Position numbers and translations under genes: made by a program. Below are positions 53,643 to 62,384 of a stretch of 64,000 bases of DNA, piece after piece. The notes below the pieces were generated by a model. The model was not told the DNA's origin. It made no database searches and was given only the letters and a program-made list of their open reading frames with translations. Origin of the DNA: Taibaiella soli (GTDB lineage: Bacteria; Bacteroidota; Bacteroidia; Chitinophagales; Chitinophagaceae); assembly GCF_003236175.1 (NCBI RefSeq), contig NZ_QKTW01000025.1:21535-85534 (forward strand), read 5' to 3'. The stretch's first letter is position 1. The number at the start of each line of letters is the position of its first letter.

Positions 53643-53880
53643 GTGTTGATTTCCATTTTTTATAGGCAGCACTCATACAGTGTCCGCAAGGCCTGTAACC
53701 ATTTTCAAGGGCTTCCGTTTCGGAAAGAAAAAAGATTCGATTGGTCTTTTTCATTCGTTTACCAGAGTTGCAGCGCAACGTACCATAAATTTTCAATTTT
53801 CTGTTTCCCGCCAGCACAATAGCTTTCGAGCGAAGCATGCGCCGCAGCATCAGATCGTTCAACTCTTCGTGTCGCCACAT
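53623..53880 (-). CDS. Ada-type metal-binding domain protein
   Basis: 85 residues, a stand-alone version of the Ada N-terminal domain. It has KIYGTLRCNSGKRMKKTNRI, then FFLSETEALENGYRPCGHCM, matching the Ada zinc module (…FF…EAL..G.RPC..C). In E. coli Ada four cysteines bind zinc and one takes methyl groups from phosphotriesters. Here three are clear (C in LRCNSG, and the RPCGHC pair) while the fourth position has another residue, so metal binding may use a different ligand. It lies inside the repair operon, 3 bp after the oxygenase gene. It may sense or repair methylphosphotriesters; unproven. Confidence 0.8.
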   Translation of the reverse strand: MWRHEELNDLMLRRMLRSKAIVLAGNRKLKIYGTLRCNSGKRMKKTNRIFFLSETEALENGYRPCGHCMSAAYKKWKSTHESLRK

Positions 53881-53883
53881 ATT

Positions 53884-54597
53884 TTAACTCAGTGCATCAT
53901 GAAAAATAATCCCCAGCGTGTGACGTTCGCCCCAGTGCAGTTCGCTTACCCCATGTCTCATTTGCGCTCTGTAATAACCCTTACTTCCCTTTACTGGCCT
54001 GAAGTTTGTCGTAAAGAGCAACATATCTCCACGTTTCGGTTGCAGCACAATTGCTTTTGATTGTGCACGCGGATTTTGTTGCGTCAATACAAATTCGCCG
54101 CCGCCGTAATCTTCCCCTGGTTCATTAAGAAACAACACCAATTGAATCGGAAAAAACACTTCGCCATACAAATCCTGATGCAATGTATTATGCCCGCCCG
54201 TGCCATATTTCAGAATAAGCACGGTTGGTAAATGCTGATTTTTATCGCGACATAATTCATGCAGTGTGGAAAGCGTTGGTGGATAAACAGTGTCAATATT
54301 CAATGCTTTCATCCATGAATTAGCAACTGGCGCTAATTGTTCATACACACGTTCACGAATTTCTGTAATCGGCGGTGGCAAAGGATATCGAAAGTATTTG
54401 TATTCACCCAGGCCAAAGCGATAACGCTCCATGATAACAGTTTTACGATAGTGCTGTTGCTCGTCATAAGCGTCGATTATTTGCTTGCACATCGCTTCGG
54501 TCAACACTTGCGGCACTGTACAATACCCTTTTCCATGCATGCTTTCAGCCACATCATCAAAATTAATGGCGTTCAGTCTTTCTATAATCTGTTCCAT
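53884..54597 (-). CDS. 2OG-Fe(II) oxygenase of the alkylation repair operon
   Basis: 237 residues. The iron site reads LHQDLYGE (H-x-D), with a second His in MRHGVSEL and the cosubstrate arginine near ERHTLGIIF. The double-stranded beta-helix core is seen in PIQLVLFLNEPGEDYGGGEF and GDMLLFTTNFRPV. There is no signal peptide. It belongs to the 2OG-Fe(II) oxygenases that accompany ada/alkB genes; the exact substrate is not established. It starts 4 bp after the Ada-like gene and ends 3 bp before the zinc-domain gene. Confidence 0.87.
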   Translation of the reverse strand: MEQIIERLNAINFDDVAESMHGKGYCTVPQVLTEAMCKQIIDAYDEQQHYRKTVIMERYRFGLGEYKYFRYPLPPPITEIRERVYEQLAPVANSWMKALNIDTVYPPTLSTLHELCRDKNQHLPTVLILKYGTGGHNTLHQDLYGEVFFPIQLVLFLNEPGEDYGGGEFVLTQQNPRAQSKAIVLQPKRGDMLLFTTNFRPVKGSKGYYRAQMRHGVSELHWGERHTLGIIFHDALS

Positions 54598-54601
54598 ACG
54601 T

Positions 54602-55456
54602 TTATTGGTTATTGTCTGTAAAAGCTGCTTCCCAACCGATGATGGCGGTTTTACGCGTACTGCCCCAATGATATTGCCCTACCGTTCCTGCAGATTGTAT
54701 GACGCGATGACAAGGGATCAGAAATGCGACCGGATTATCACCGATGGCTGTTCCCACTGCGCGTGAGGCCGTCGGCTTTTCTATATGCTGCGCAATCATA
54801 CCATAGGTAGCTAATTTCCCTGTTGGAATTTTAAGCAGCGTTTCCCAGACTTTGATTTGAAATTCGGTTCCCTTCAGATGCAGTTTTATTTTTTCAAGCT
54901 TGCTCCAATCATGGTTGAATATTTGTAGTGCGTTTTGCTGCAATAGATCGGTCATCTGTTGAAACTGTGCTTTAGGAAAAGCTTTCCGCAATTCGGCAAA
55001 GCCTGATTTTTCATCGTCGGCAAATGCGATATGGCAAATTCCTTTAGCTGTTGACGCTACTAATACATTTCCGAAAGGTATCTCTGCATAGCTGTAATGA
55101 ATGGATAAATTTTCGCCGCCGTTTTTATATTCACCAGGCGTCATGCCTTCTATGTTAATAAAAAGATCATGCAAACGACCAGTGCCTGAAAGCCCCGTCT
55201 CAAAAGCGGTCTCAAACAAGGATGCCTGATTTTCTTTGAGCATTCTTTTGGCATGCTCCAGACTGATATACTGCAAAAATTTCTTGGGACTCACACCAGC
55301 CCAATCGGTAAATAACCGCTGAAAATGAAAAGGGCTCAAATGTACTTGCTCCGCAATTTCATCAAGTGTCGGCTGCCTTTTGAAATGCTCCCGGATATAA
55401 TCAATCGCTACTGCAATGCGTTCATAATTTACCTGCTCTCTGATATTCGTTTCCAT
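54602..55456 (-). CDS. AraC-type regulator fused to O6-methylguanine-DNA methyltransferase (Ada-like)
   Basis: 284 residues. Residues about 12-108 form an AraC-type DNA-binding domain (IDYIREHFKRQPTLDEIAEQ, LSPFHFQRLFTDWAGVSPKK). Residues about 115-280 form the methyltransferase, with GTEFQIKVWETLLKIPTGK, the active site IPCHRVI (C249) and the Asn/Arg region ASRAVGTAIGDNPV. C249 would take the methyl group from O6-methylguanine in a suicide reaction. The usual Ada N-terminal zinc domain is missing from this protein but is encoded separately in the same operon. It probably activates the operon. First gene of the unit. Confidence 0.92.
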   Translation of the reverse strand: METNIREQVNYERIAVAIDYIREHFKRQPTLDEIAEQVHLSPFHFQRLFTDWAGVSPKKFLQYISLEHAKRMLKENQASLFETAFETGLSGTGRLHDLFINIEGMTPGEYKNGGENLSIHYSYAEIPFGNVLVASTAKGICHIAFADDEKSGFAELRKAFPKAQFQQMTDLLQQNALQIFNHDWSKLEKIKLHLKGTEFQIKVWETLLKIPTGKLATYGMIAQHIEKPTASRAVGTAIGDNPVAFLIPCHRVIQSAGTVGQYHWGSTRKTAIIGWEAAFTDNNQ

Positions 55457-55606
55457 CGTTGTTTAATTGATTGACGACACAAAAATACCAGCAATCAAAA
55501 TGACAACCGACCCGAAAATTGCGAAGTTTAACGGTGAATGATCAACAAAGAACAACTTATAAGGAACCAAAACTTCGCCGATCGACCGGTCACCTTGGCA
55601 CGAAAA

Positions 55607-55846
55607 TCATTTCATCCGGGCCGTATCTACCCTGCCTGGCTTTGTATTGCTTTTCAGATTTTCATTTAAACTGTCAGCCTTCGTACGATTCTGCGGCACA
55701 TTTTTACCGCTTGACTTCGGATGGCTTTTTTTGCTCTTGTGTTGCGTTGTATCGTTGGTATACGTTTTTGTTTTTGTCTGAGCAGATGCATCCCGCCAAT
55801 AGGATGTCAGACAGAACAAGGTCATCATCACAATAATCGTTTTCAT
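55607..55846 (-). CDS. Small secreted basic protein, function unknown
   Basis: 79 residues. A signal peptide (MKTIIVMMTLFCLTSYWRDASAQ) is followed by a short Thr/Lys/Ser-rich, low-complexity segment (TKTKTYTNDTTQHKSKKSHP). No fold or motif recognised. Probably periplasmic and disordered. 150 bp upstream of the Ada-like gene on the same strand, but not clearly in its operon. Confidence 0.5.
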   Translation of the reverse strand: MKTIIVMMTLFCLTSYWRDASAQTKTKTYTNDTTQHKSKKSHPKSSGKNVPQNRTKADSLNENLKSNTKPGRVDTARMK

Positions 55847-55954
55847 AGTGATTACATTTTATGGGTTAAGAATTAATAATCCGGTGCCAGCAAGTAACTA
55901 CTTCGATTCATGCTTTCATTGCCGTATGAACGTCTTTGCATAGCCGCTTTACTA

Positions 55955-56173
55955 TTATAAATACCCCGTCATGCTATTAGCTCCGTCATCTTCATCGTCA
56001 TGATATGAATCATCGCCATCGTAATCATAATCTTCCTGGTTACGATAACGGCCTTTTTGTTCATTGTTTCCAAAATCATTATAACCGCTGTTGCTTCTGT
56101 CGCTTGCGCCATAATACCGGCTCTGTTCCGTTCTGTCCAACGAATGATCGTGGCGCTGATTGCTTGTCCCCAT
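55955..56173 (-). CDS. Small acidic Tyr/Asp-rich protein
   Basis: 72 residues with no signal peptide. The N-terminal half is rich in Arg, Ser, Tyr and Gly (SLDRTEQSRYYGASDRSNSG); the second half is very acidic (NQEDYDYDGDDSYHDDEDDG). It looks disordered. No family recognised; it may be a stress-type or phase-separating small protein, but that is speculation. Confidence 0.45.
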   Translation of the reverse strand: MGTSNQRHDHSLDRTEQSRYYGASDRSNSGYNDFGNNEQKGRYRNQEDYDYDGDDSYHDDEDDGANSMTGYL

Positions 56174-56184
56174 AACTAACGTTT

Positions 56185-56442
56185 TTAAAAGTTTACGAAG
56201 TTCATTAATTGGTAAAAATCATATGCCATGCAAATGGGCATGATTTTATAGACACGCAGTAATTCCCCTAACTGATTGTTGCCAAGCGATCTCCCATCAA
56301 CTATATGCAATGGGGCAAAAAAGAAGAATTGATTGTAAACACTACTTGTAGAGAAATACACGCATACCATCCACAACAATAAAACCATTAGTGAAGTTGA
56401 AATCATCCCTTTTACAGAATGAACGTACCTACATCGAACCAC
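56185..56442 (-). CDS. Doubtful small membrane protein
   Basis: A frame of 85 codons with a hydrophobic segment (MISTSLMVLLLWMVCVYFST, from about residue 13). No homologous family recognised and no clear upstream signal. It may be accidental; listed because nothing else explains the interval. Confidence 0.2.
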   Translation of the reverse strand: MVRCRYVHSVKGMISTSLMVLLLWMVCVYFSTSSVYNQFFFFAPLHIVDGRSLGNNQLGELLRVYKIMPICMAYDFYQLMNFVNF

Positions 56443-56606
56443 TGGAGCGGATTTGATTGAAAAGTTTAAGAAATAAAAAACGTTTCATTTTAGCATTTGT
56501 CCTAATACCTTATTACATTTGTTTGCCATACCTACCGAACCCCACTTTGTTCACTCCTCGGTAAACCTTTTGCAAAACACTTTTTTTTAAAAAATAATTG
56601 CGGGCC
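56443..56606. other. Upstream region of a response regulator gene
   Basis: AT-rich, no gene. It should contain the promoter of the receiver gene at 56607; no consensus element is convincing. Confidence 0.35.
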
Positions 56607-56984
56607 ATGCTATGTAAACACATATTACTGGTTGAAGATGATCTCGACAGCCGGCAGATTTTTCTGGATACTTTAAAAGACATAGCGCCCGGATGCGCGT
56701 GTGATACCGCAAATAATGGTGTGGAAGCAATCGAATACCTGCATCATAACCGCCCCGACTTGATCATTACTGATCTGAATATGCCCAAAATCGACGGACT
56801 GGAGTTTATTAAGGTAATCAAAAAAATGCTGTTGAGCATTCCGCTGGTCATTTGGTCTACTTCTTCACTCGATATAAATCTTGCTTCAACGCTCGGTGTA
56901 AATGGCGCCATAGAAAAGCCATCCAACTACAACGATCTTTATTCCTTAATTCAGAGAATGGTTACCTGCTGCGGATTGAGCTAA
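56607..56984 (+). CDS. Single-domain response regulator
   Basis: 125 residues from the ATG at 56607 (MLCKHILLVEDDLD). A receiver only: E10-D11-D12, phosphoacceptor D56 in IITDLNMPKIDGLEF, Ser/Thr in VIWSTSS, Lys in IEKPSN. It is a paralogue of the receiver at 41204-41599. It is followed by a bidirectional terminator and tRNA-Leu. Probably acts in a phosphorelay; partner unknown. Confidence 0.88.
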   Translation: MLCKHILLVEDDLDSRQIFLDTLKDIAPGCACDTANNGVEAIEYLHHNRPDLIITDLNMPKIDGLEFIKVIKKMLLSIPLVIWSTSSLDINLASTLGVNGAIEKPSNYNDLYSLIQRMVTCCGLS

Positions 56985-57005
56985 ACCGCCCAGGATAAGA
57001 GCATA

Positions 57006-57038
57006 AAAAAATCCCCACATTTCTGTGAGGACTTTTTT
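57006..57038. terminator. Bidirectional terminator between receiver gene and tRNA-Leu
   Basis: TCCCCACA pairs with TGTGAGGA (one mismatch) around a 4-nt loop; A7 on the left and T6 on the right make it usable in both directions. Confidence 0.75.
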
Positions 57039-57041
57039 CAG

Positions 57042-57126
57042 TGCGGCAGAGGAGATTCGAACTCCCACGCCCGTTACAGGCGCTACCACCTCAAAGTAGT
57101 GCGTCTACCAGTTTCGCCACCGCCGC
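57042..57126 (-). tRNA. tRNA-Leu(GAG)
   Basis: A full cloverleaf on the minus strand: acceptor GCGGCGG/CTGCCGC with discriminator A, D-loop with GGTAGACGC, anticodon arm CTACT-TTGAGGT-GGTAG giving anticodon GAG, a long variable arm, and T-loop GTTCGAATC. CCA is not encoded. Reads CUC/CUU leucine codons. Confidence 0.93.
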
Positions 57127-57276
57127 ATCTTTCCTTATTTTGAGGGACTGCAAAGGTAATTGAAATTTGTAAAAAGCAAAATACTCTTCAAAAAAAATAC
57201 AAAAACGCTTTTTTCATATAATTTCACTAGGATTGCATAGCGCATTCATGCTTAGCTAATATCCTGGAATTGAAAC

Positions 57277-60147
57277 ATGATCACTCACTGTAGCAGGAAA
57301 CTTATTTTCCTGTTCGCTTGCCTTTTTTATTGTTTTTGCGCAGCCGCACGCAATTATAGCTATCTCAATTTTTCAGTAAAAAACGGGCTGGCGGGCGACA
57401 TTGTTTACGCGCTCACGCAAGACAATGATGGTTTCATCTGGATCGGAACGGAAACAGGTCTCAGCAGATTTGATGGCACGGCGTTCAAAAACTTTACACT
57501 GAAAGACGGCCTTTCCAGCAATGACATCACCATGGTATTTCAGGATAAAACCAATCGCATCTGGATTTCTCCCTTCACGAAAGACATGTGTTATTATGAA
57601 AACGGCAGCATCCATAATAAACAGAACACACCCTGGCTCCGAAAGCTGCCTCTAACTTCTGAAGAAAAAGGACTGGCAGAAGACGCGAATGGAGATTTTA
57701 TCATCCGTACCGAAAATATGATTGCCGCAATAACGCGTGACGGCCGTGTAGAGCAATTTCCACTTCCCTACCATGGAAACGTTTTTTTCACACCGGTTAC
57801 GATACAAGGCTTTCTTCCAACAAGCATCATCAATCTTTCGAAACAGAAAAACGCAATAACTTACTGCCAGAGTCACGATTATATTTCGGAGCTGTTTACA
57901 GGAAAAAATATCGTCACTGCCTTTGATAAGATTAACGACAGTCTGCATATTTTTTATGGCAATACCGGATATACCGTCGTGCATCCCGCGGATAATATTA
58001 TTGGTGTACGCCCCTACAACGATTCCTGTTATCTGATCAACACCAGTAATGGCAGTTACATTTACAACCTGTACAGCAGAGCATTTACAGATACGCTGCT
58101 GACAGGCATTTCTGTCAATGTGTCGATTGTCGATAAAGAATCGGGCGTGTGGCTGGGCACCAATGGCGGCGGGCTTTTTTATTTCCCTTCGCTGCGCAGT
58201 ACCACCATTCTGCAAACAGCACCCAACGCAGCTTTGCACGCATATTATTTTTACGGCAACGGCAATCCGTTGATCGTAAGCACGGGCACGCACCGCTATT
58301 GGCGTATCGATTTCGACAAACAAGCACTCGCTGGCGAATTATTAGAGAAAGATTTCAAACAACAACTGTTGCGACAGGTGCCTGGCAATGCTATCCGCAA
58401 ACCGGAAATAGTGTTTATGGATGTATTCCGCGACAAAAAAGAATTACCATTTGTATCGAGTGCTATAAAATCTATGATGAATGCAGGCGACACCTTTGTG
58501 ACCGCATCTGCCGGAGGCGATATCGAAAAAATAAATCTGCTCACCGGAAAAAAAACAGTCAAATATTTTCATCAGCGTCTTACTGCAATCTTTTATGGCA
58601 ATCAAACTGACTATATCGGTACGCTGAACGGTTTTTATGCTGTTCCGGAAAAAGACACGAACACAACCTTGAGCAATTATCATGCGCTGGCACCGGGATT
58701 GATTCATTCTATAGCGTACAGTCATGCCAACAATCTGCTTTGGGTCGCTACTTCAAACGATGGTATTTATTGCTTGCAAAACAACAGAGTGATCCGCGAA
58801 ATCCGTGAGACAAACGGCCTTTCGAGCAATGTTTGTAAATGCATTTTTACAGATGGATGGAAACTTTATGTAGGCACAATGCACGGGTTGAACGTAATTG
58901 ATCCAGCAAAGAATTTTGAGATCACAACATTCCGCACTACCGACGGGCTGGTTTCGGATAATATCAACTGTCTCTATGCAAAAGGCGATACCGTTTGCGC
59001 CGGAACTACAGATGGTGTTTCATTCCTTGACGTTTCTGCGAAAGCCAAACCAGTCTTCTGCCGGATACGCCTCACAGAAATTAAGGTTTCAGGAAAGAAT
59101 ATTCCGCTCAATGAAAAGGCTTTAATACTCGAACCTCAATACAACAATATTTCATTTTCTTACTCTGGACTTTCTTTTCGTTCACTGGGAAAAATAAAAT
59201 ACAGCTATCGGTTGAAAGGCCTCCAGGATCAATGGCAAACAACTGATGAAACAAAACTGAAATACCCTTCTTTGCCGTATGGAAATTATACGTTAGAAAT
59301 CTTTGCCACCAACCGTTTCAATGTACGCAGTCAAATACTTTCTTTCGGTTTTACAGTACGGCCATTTTGGTGGGAATACTGGTGGGTGCGATTGCTGGCG
59401 ATTCTGATTTTGGCCGGCATTATCTTTTTCATTTTCCGCAAGCGCGTAAAAAGAATCAGACAACGGGAAAAAGAAAAAACTGCCCTGAAAGAAAAGATTA
59501 TTGAACTGGAGCAACTCGCTATGCGCGCGCAGATGAATCCACATTTTATTTTTAATAGCCTCAACTCACTCTATCAATATGTCATCACGCAAGACCTGGA
59601 AGGTGCCAGTAAATTTATGAGCGAATTTTCGCGGCTCATCCGTATTTTATTTGAGACAACCACCCTCACTGAAATTGCGTTTGATAAAGAAATTGAATTT
59701 CTCAAAACCTATCTGGAATTAGAAAGAATTAAGCTTAACAACGCATTTAGCTATCAGATCGATATTCCACGTGAACTTGTAATAGAGGACATTGTTATTC
59801 CGTCGTTCATTATTCAGCCGTTTATTGAAAACGCGATCCGGCACGGCATACAAAACCGGAATGATCAACAGGGAAAAATTACCATTTCGGTAAAAACTGA
59901 AGGTGATATCCTGAAAGTGTCTGTCGACGATAACGGTGTCGGCAGAAAGTATACCGAAGAACAGAAAAGCAAACTCCTGCAGATCCACAATTCGAAAGGC
60001 ATCACGCTCACAAAAGAAAGGTTGGCATTGTATAACAAAACACACCAGTCAGACTTTAAATTTGAAATTATAGACAAGTACGAAAACGGCCAGGCTACAG
60101 GCACATTGGTTGTCATTTATTTTTCGCTCAAACACATCTTCATATGA
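57277..60147 (+). CDS. LytS-type sensor histidine kinase with Reg_prop propeller
   Basis: 956 residues. A signal peptide (1-24) leads to a periplasmic propeller of Reg_prop repeats (about 30-600; GFIWIGTETGLSRFDG, LWVATSNDGIYCLQ), a Y_Y_Y domain (about 630-695, YSYRLKGLQDQWQTTDE) and one membrane helix (about 702-722). A coiled linker follows, then the His_kinase domain with phosphoacceptor H756 in MNPHFIFNSLN, and an ATPase domain with QPFIENAIRHG and VDDNGVGRKY. It has the same layout as the kinase at 16299-18959, so the two systems are paralogous. The 4-bp ATGA overlap with the next gene shows coupling to its LytTR partner. Signal unknown. Confidence 0.93.
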   Translation: MITHCSRKLIFLFACLFYCFCAAARNYSYLNFSVKNGLAGDIVYALTQDNDGFIWIGTETGLSRFDGTAFKNFTLKDGLSSNDITMVFQDKTNRIWISPFTKDMCYYENGSIHNKQNTPWLRKLPLTSEEKGLAEDANGDFIIRTENMIAAITRDGRVEQFPLPYHGNVFFTPVTIQGFLPTSIINLSKQKNAITYCQSHDYISELFTGKNIVTAFDKINDSLHIFYGNTGYTVVHPADNIIGVRPYNDSCYLINTSNGSYIYNLYSRAFTDTLLTGISVNVSIVDKESGVWLGTNGGGLFYFPSLRSTTILQTAPNAALHAYYFYGNGNPLIVSTGTHRYWRIDFDKQALAGELLEKDFKQQLLRQVPGNAIRKPEIVFMDVFRDKKELPFVSSAIKSMMNAGDTFVTASAGGDIEKINLLTGKKTVKYFHQRLTAIFYGNQTDYIGTLNGFYAVPEKDTNTTLSNYHALAPGLIHSIAYSHANNLLWVATSNDGIYCLQNNRVIREIRETNGLSSNVCKCIFTDGWKLYVGTMHGLNVIDPAKNFEITTFRTTDGLVSDNINCLYAKGDTVCAGTTDGVSFLDVSAKAKPVFCRIRLTEIKVSGKNIPLNEKALILEPQYNNISFSYSGLSFRSLGKIKYSYRLKGLQDQWQTTDETKLKYPSLPYGNYTLEIFATNRFNVRSQILSFGFTVRPFWWEYWWVRLLAILILAGIIFFIFRKRVKRIRQREKEKTALKEKIIELEQLAMRAQMNPHFIFNSLNSLYQYVITQDLEGASKFMSEFSRLIRILFETTTLTEIAFDKEIEFLKTYLELERIKLNNAFSYQIDIPRELVIEDIVIPSFIIQPFIENAIRHGIQNRNDQQGKITISVKTEGDILKVSVDDNGVGRKYTEEQKSKLLQIHNSKGITLTKERLALYNKTHQSDFKFEIIDKYENGQATGTLVVIYFSLKHIFI

Positions 60148-60881
60148 ACGCCATACTCGTAGACGATGAAAAACTTAACTCAGAAATACTGCGTGAAATA
60201 CTCAAAAGATATTGTCCGCAAGTAACCGTAATTGCAGTGTGCACCGATATTGCCGGTGCTATGCAAGAAATAGAATCTCAAAAACCGGAACTGGTGTTCC
60301 TGGATATTCAAATGCCGAATGGCAGTGGTTTTGATCTGCTGGATCGTATTCAGCAAAAAAACATGGAGGTGATTTTTGTTACGGCCTATGATAATTTCCT
60401 GCTGAAAGCCATTCGTTACAGTGCACTTGATTATATTCTGAAACCGGTGAATATCGGCGAAATCGTAAATGCGGTAAGTCGTGCCGAAAAAAGGCTTACA
60501 GACAGAACCTTCAACGATCAGCTGCAGCTACTGCTATCCAACATGCAAAAGCCGACGCAAACGCAGAAGATCGCCATTCCGGTAAAAGACGAATACATAT
60601 TTATTACCGTTTCGGATATCGTTCGTCTGGAGGCAAACGGTGCATATACAGAAATCTTCACCAATGACGGCAAATCCTTCCTGACGTCTAAAAACATGAA
60701 GGAATATGAAGATTTATTGCCCGAAAGCATGTTTTGCAGGGTGCATCACGCGCATATCATCAATATGAATTTTGTACGTTCTTATCACAAAGGACGAGGT
60801 GGCTATGTTCAGATGTCGAACGGCATTACCATTGAGGTATCCGTGCGAAAAAAAGATGAGTTTTTGTCCCGGTTTAAATAA
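60144..60881 (+). CDS. LytTR-family response regulator
   Basis: 245 residues. A receiver (about 1-118) with D7-D8, phosphoacceptor D54 in LVFLDIQMPNGSGF, FVTAYDNF and YILKPVN. Then a LytTR DNA-binding domain (about 140-243) with DIVRLEANGAYTEIF, RVHHAHIINMNFVRSYHKG and a closing EVSVRKKDEFL. It acts as DNA-binding output of the kinase encoded by the overlapping gene upstream. Targets unknown; the nearby glycosyltransferase is not clearly in its regulon. Confidence 0.93.
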   Translation: MNAILVDDEKLNSEILREILKRYCPQVTVIAVCTDIAGAMQEIESQKPELVFLDIQMPNGSGFDLLDRIQQKNMEVIFVTAYDNFLLKAIRYSALDYILKPVNIGEIVNAVSRAEKRLTDRTFNDQLQLLLSNMQKPTQTQKIAIPVKDEYIFITVSDIVRLEANGAYTEIFTNDGKSFLTSKNMKEYEDLLPESMFCRVHHAHIINMNFVRSYHKGRGGYVQMSNGITIEVSVRKKDEFLSRFK

Positions 60882-61160
60882 CCATATACGGAAATACAAA
60901 ATACATCACACACTTATCAATTTATCCTGCACACCTGTTTAATGACACTATGCCATTTGACGGGGGCGGGCTTTCTTTATATTAAATCACAGTAACTGAC
61001 AGATTGTGGTCCACCAATCTACATAATAAATACTTATCGAATCCTTCTTCACTAACTATTGCCCCTTTCCAGAAAAAACTAATAATCCCGGCCAGGTGCC
61101 GGGATTATTAGTTATGCGATATTCCCTGAAGGACGTTCTAAACGCGAGGATGACGATTTA
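60882..61160. other. Convergent intergenic region
   Basis: No gene. Contains the strong hairpin at 61077-61113; the rest shows nothing notable. Confidence 0.4.
61077..61113 (-). terminator. Strong intrinsic terminator of the histidine kinase gene
   Basis: A perfect 16-bp stem (AACTAATAATCCCGGC and complement) with a 5-nt loop. On the minus strand it is followed by TTTTCTGG. It lies about 50 bp past the kinase stop at 61161. Confidence 0.82.
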
Positions 61161-62297
61161 TTATCTCCTGAGTATAATCCGGAACGTTGTTCCCTTCCCT
61201 ACTTCAGATGATTTCACAAACAGTGAACCGTGATGATATTTTTCTATAATGCGGCGGGAAAGCGAAAGTCCAAGCCCCCAGCCTCTTTTCTTCGTTGTAA
61301 ACCCCGGATTGAATACTTTTTTGATCTGATGTTTGGCAATACCTTTCCCCGTGTCCTGTACATCTACAAAAACCTGCTGTGGCGTATTGACCACCTTTAC
61401 AGCGATGCTGCCCTTTCCATCCATGGCATCTAAGGCATTACGCATCAGATTTTCCAGCACCCAGTCAAACAGCGGACCACTGATATAAACAGGTATTTCC
61501 GGTTCATCAGTATCAATAGTGATCTTTACTTTGCTCGGCGCACGTTTCTGCATATAGTGCACCATACTTTCCACACGAGTCACCAGATTTTCTTCCTCCA
61601 ATTGCGGCGAACTGCCAACTTTACTAAAACGATCGGCAACGAGCTTCAGCCTGTCGAGATCTTTTTGCATCTCTTCAACCGCCTCCTTATTTTCCTCATG
61701 GTCTTTCAGTAATTCCAACCAGGCTTCAATTGAGCTGAGCGGCGTACCAAGCTGATGAGCAGTTTCTTTAGAAAGCCCTACCCATACCTGGTTTTGAATA
61801 GACCTGTGTGCCGCACTAAGTGCAATCAGCGCCACAATAAGAAACAACGAAATAATCCCTAATTGTACATAGGGGAAATAGCGCAATTGCTTCAGCAGAT
61901 AGGAATCTCCGTAGTAAACATAACTCGTTCCAAAGCCAAAATCGATTACAATCGGCGGATGTTCTTCGGAAAATTCCTTTAATTTTTGTTCCAGCAGCTG
62001 CTGCCCGTCTCTCTTCCCAACCGTGTCTATATTGGCTACATATTGAACCGTTTGCTGTCCGCTGGCAATGATAAACGGAACAGTAGTATTTTCTTCCAGC
62101 AACTGGTTCATAAAACTAAGATCCTGGTTATAAGGCGCTTCATTAAGCGTCTTAATCGCCCGGACGAGCTGCACCATTTTCTTCTTTTCTTCTCTTTCGA
62201 GCTTTTTTGCAAGCTTATTAGTATAGACCAGCGAGGCAGTCACAATGCCCAGCGCAGCTAGCAAAAGATATGTTTTCCAATTGAGGTATTGACGCAT
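61161..62297 (-). CDS. Membrane sensor histidine kinase
   Basis: 378 residues from the ATG at 62297 (MRQYLNWKTY); the TTG at 62312 is less likely. Helix 1 is at about 7-25 and helix 2 at about 143-163, with an extracytoplasmic domain between them (LEENTTVPFIIASGQQTVQY). The dimerisation/phosphoacceptor region reads GLSKETAHQLGTPLSSIEAW with H181, a form typical of Bacteroidetes kinases. The ATPase domain has the N-box ENLMRNALDAMDG, DTGKGIAK and the G2 region GWGLGLSLSRRII. No regulator gene is adjacent, so it is an orphan kinase here. It starts 87 bp from the divergent small membrane protein. Confidence 0.9.
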   Translation of the reverse strand: MRQYLNWKTYLLLAALGIVTASLVYTNKLAKKLEREEKKKMVQLVRAIKTLNEAPYNQDLSFMNQLLEENTTVPFIIASGQQTVQYVANIDTVGKRDGQQLLEQKLKEFSEEHPPIVIDFGFGTSYVYYGDSYLLKQLRYFPYVQLGIISLFLIVALIALSAAHRSIQNQVWVGLSKETAHQLGTPLSSIEAWLELLKDHEENKEAVEEMQKDLDRLKLVADRFSKVGSSPQLEEENLVTRVESMVHYMQKRAPSKVKITIDTDEPEIPVYISGPLFDWVLENLMRNALDAMDGKGSIAVKVVNTPQQVFVDVQDTGKGIAKHQIKKVFNPGFTTKKRGWGLGLSLSRRIIEKYHHGSLFVKSSEVGKGTTFRIILRR

Positions 62298-62384
62298 AGA
62301 GTAAGTTCCCAAAAACGAAACTTGAGTAAAAATATTGTGATTTTAAGGGATTACTACTATTTTTGTGACGCAAATTGCGCATCA

